Positions 4,790 through 5,536 of a stretch of 5,536 nucleotides of DNA are shown one piece after another. Below the pieces are notes generated by a model, which was not told where the DNA came from, made no database searches, and was given only the letters and a program-made list of their open reading frames with translations. The position numbers were made by a program, and so were the translations under genes. This DNA comes from Anaerolineae bacterium. GTDB taxonomy: Bacteria > Chloroflexota > Anaerolineae > Aggregatilineales > UBA3940. How positions within the stretch are numbered: position 1 is the first letter of the stretch; the number at the start of each line of letters is the position of its first letter. The stretch lies in assembly GCA_016926985.1 (NCBI GenBank), contig JAFGNO010000091.1, positions 1 to 5,536 of the forward strand. The letters run 5' to 3'.

Positions 4790-5416
4790 ATGGAAGGGGT
4801 ATTCATCTCCCAGCACCCGCTCGTCCAGCATAAACTGACCCTGCTTCGCAACCGGCACACATTGTCCACGCAGTTTCGGCAGATTGTCCGTGAACTGGCG
4901 ATCTTGCTGTGTTATGAGGCAACTGCCGATCTTTTGATAAGCAGTGTGACCGTCGAAACACCCCTGGGACAGGCAGCAGGTGCAGAAGTACAGGAGGCCA
5001 TTGGCCTTGTGCCCATTCTGAGGGCCGGGCTGGGTATGGTGGACGGTATCTGGGAGATGCTGCCCTCTGCCGAGGTCTGGCATATCGGGCTTTACCGCGA
5101 CGAGAAAACCCTGCGACCGATTGAATACTATAACAAGCTCCCTGTTAATCCAACCGTACAGGTATGCCTGGTGCTGGACCCGATGCTGGCAACCGGCGGC
5201 TCCGCGGTGGCAACCGTGAAGCTCCTGAAAAGGTGGGGTGCCAACCGCATCAAGTTTGTCGGGTTGATCGCTGCTCCGGAGGGCGTCCGCGCACTGCACA
5301 CCGCGCACCCCGATGTCCCCATCCACCTGGCAGCCGTCGATGATAGGCTGAATGAGAACGGGTTCATTGTGCCCGGCCTTGGTGATGCCGGAGACCGCCA
5401 GTTTGGCACGGCTTGA
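4790..5416 (+). CDS. upp: Uracil phosphoribosyltransferase
   Basis: A 208-residue enzyme, the same length as E. coli Upp. It converts uracil and PRPP to UMP and pyrophosphate in the cytosolic pyrimidine salvage pathway. The PRPP-binding signature LDPMLATGGSA is at 129-139 (D130, G136, G137). Other family marks are the HPLVQHKLTLLRN opening at 9-21, VPILRAGLGMVDG around 73-85, IGLYRDEKT around 98-106 and the uracil-binding C-terminal GLGDAGDRQFGT. All expected motifs are present, so it should be active. The ATG at 4790 is preceded by a near-perfect AAGGAGG at 4776-4782, implying strong translation. A candidate promoter lies at 4714-4742. No PyrR-type anti-antiterminator was recognised in the short leader. 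Its stop is one base before the next gene, a WecA/TagO-type transferase that would consume a UDP-sugar, so the pair is probably an operon. Confidence 0.97.
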   Translation: MEGVFISQHPLVQHKLTLLRNRHTLSTQFRQIVRELAILLCYEATADLLISSVTVETPLGQAAGAEVQEAIGLVPILRAGLGMVDGIWEMLPSAEVWHIGLYRDEKTLRPIEYYNKLPVNPTVQVCLVLDPMLATGGSAVATVKLLKRWGANRIKFVGLIAAPEGVRALHTAHPDVPIHLAAVDDRLNENGFIVPGLGDAGDRQFGTA

Positions 5417-5417
5417 A

Positions 5418-5536
5418 ATGGCCCACACACCGTACTTTGCGTATATCATCACCTTTGCCATCGCGTTTGGGATCGCATTTGTCCTGACACCGGTCACCCG
5501 ATTTGTCGGAATGCGGCTGGGCCTGGTTGCGGAGCC
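5418..5536 (+). CDS. N-terminus of a WecA/TagO/MraY-like undecaprenyl-phosphate sugar-1-phosphate transferase (partial)
   Basis: Only the first 40 residues are inside the window; the gene runs off the right edge. They read MAHTPYFAYIITFAIAFGIA, then FVLTPVTRFVGMRLGLVAEP. This is a first transmembrane helix (about residues 7-25) followed by the TPxxRxxxxRLGLVxxP pattern that opens bacterial WecA/TagO-type members of the glycosyltransferase-4 family. These inner-membrane enzymes move a sugar-1-phosphate from a UDP-sugar, typically UDP-GlcNAc, to undecaprenyl phosphate, starting cell-wall or surface glycan synthesis. The ATG at 5418 is one base after the upp stop and lacks a clear ribosome site, so translation may be coupled to upp. 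An in-frame ATG at 5385, overlapping upp by 32 bases, would add MPETASLARLE and is also possible. The catalytic aspartates lie beyond the window, so MraY itself cannot be strictly excluded. Confidence 0.78.
   Translation, partial: MAHTPYFAYIITFAIAFGIAFVLTPVTRFVGMRLGLVAE

Noticed and set aside
4622..5497. Long 291-residue minus-strand open frame
   Set aside because: It is antisense to upp and the end of the FAH-family gene. Its translation shows no recognisable motif, and upp on the other strand is unmistakable.
1..5536. Mobile element, CRISPR array, tRNA or rRNA
   Set aside because: No transposase or integrase motif, regular spaced repeats, tRNA cloverleaf arms or rRNA signature stretches were seen on either strand.

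Overview
The window looks like an ordinary bacterial chromosome segment. The best guess for the host is the phylum Chloroflexota. That rests on gene content: an F420-dependent PPOX-class flavin-barrel protein, an FlK-like hot-dog thioesterase, a bacterial FAH-family protein and upp followed directly by a WecA/TagO-type transferase. It also rests on moderately high GC and strong Shine-Dalgarno sites. Phylum is an inference; no rRNA or tRNA is present to confirm it.

Layout. (1) Bases 40-1984 and 2005-2685 hold a plus-strand, closely spaced trio: a full-length ComM/YifB AAA+ ATPase, a small PPOX/F420-type oxidoreductase and a YedK/HMCES-type abasic-site protein. (2) This trio meets, tail to tail with a 4-bp overlap, a minus-strand trio read from 3615 down to 2682. 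Its members are an unrecognised 107-residue ORF with unusual codon use, a 69-residue protein built of two copies of a 31-residue helix-strand unit, and an FlK-like thioesterase. Gaps within this trio are only 3-4 bases, so they very likely form one operon. (3) A 71-bp AT-rich divergent interval separates it from a plus-strand FAH-family gene (3687-4709). In a by-eye alignment, several metal-binding and catalytic positions of that protein are substituted. (4) After an 80-bp gap with a good sigma-70-like promoter come upp (uracil phosphoribosyltransferase) and, one base after its stop, the beginning of a membrane undecaprenyl-phosphate sugar-1-phosphate transferase that runs off the window.

How the genes fit together. 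ComM and the YedK-type protein both act on single-stranded or recombining DNA, so their shared transcription is reasonable, although the PPOX gene between them has no evident link. Upp makes UMP, the precursor of UDP-sugars, and the next gene would use a UDP-sugar to start envelope glycan synthesis. The minus-strand operon is the least understood part. The thioesterase has the complete FlK-type Thr/Glu/His set, but its substrate is unknown and its two small partners are uncharacterised as far as I can tell.

No mobile element, CRISPR array or RNA gene was seen. There is no gene-free stretch over 300 bases; the longest are 80 bp (4710-4789) and 71 bp (3616-3686).
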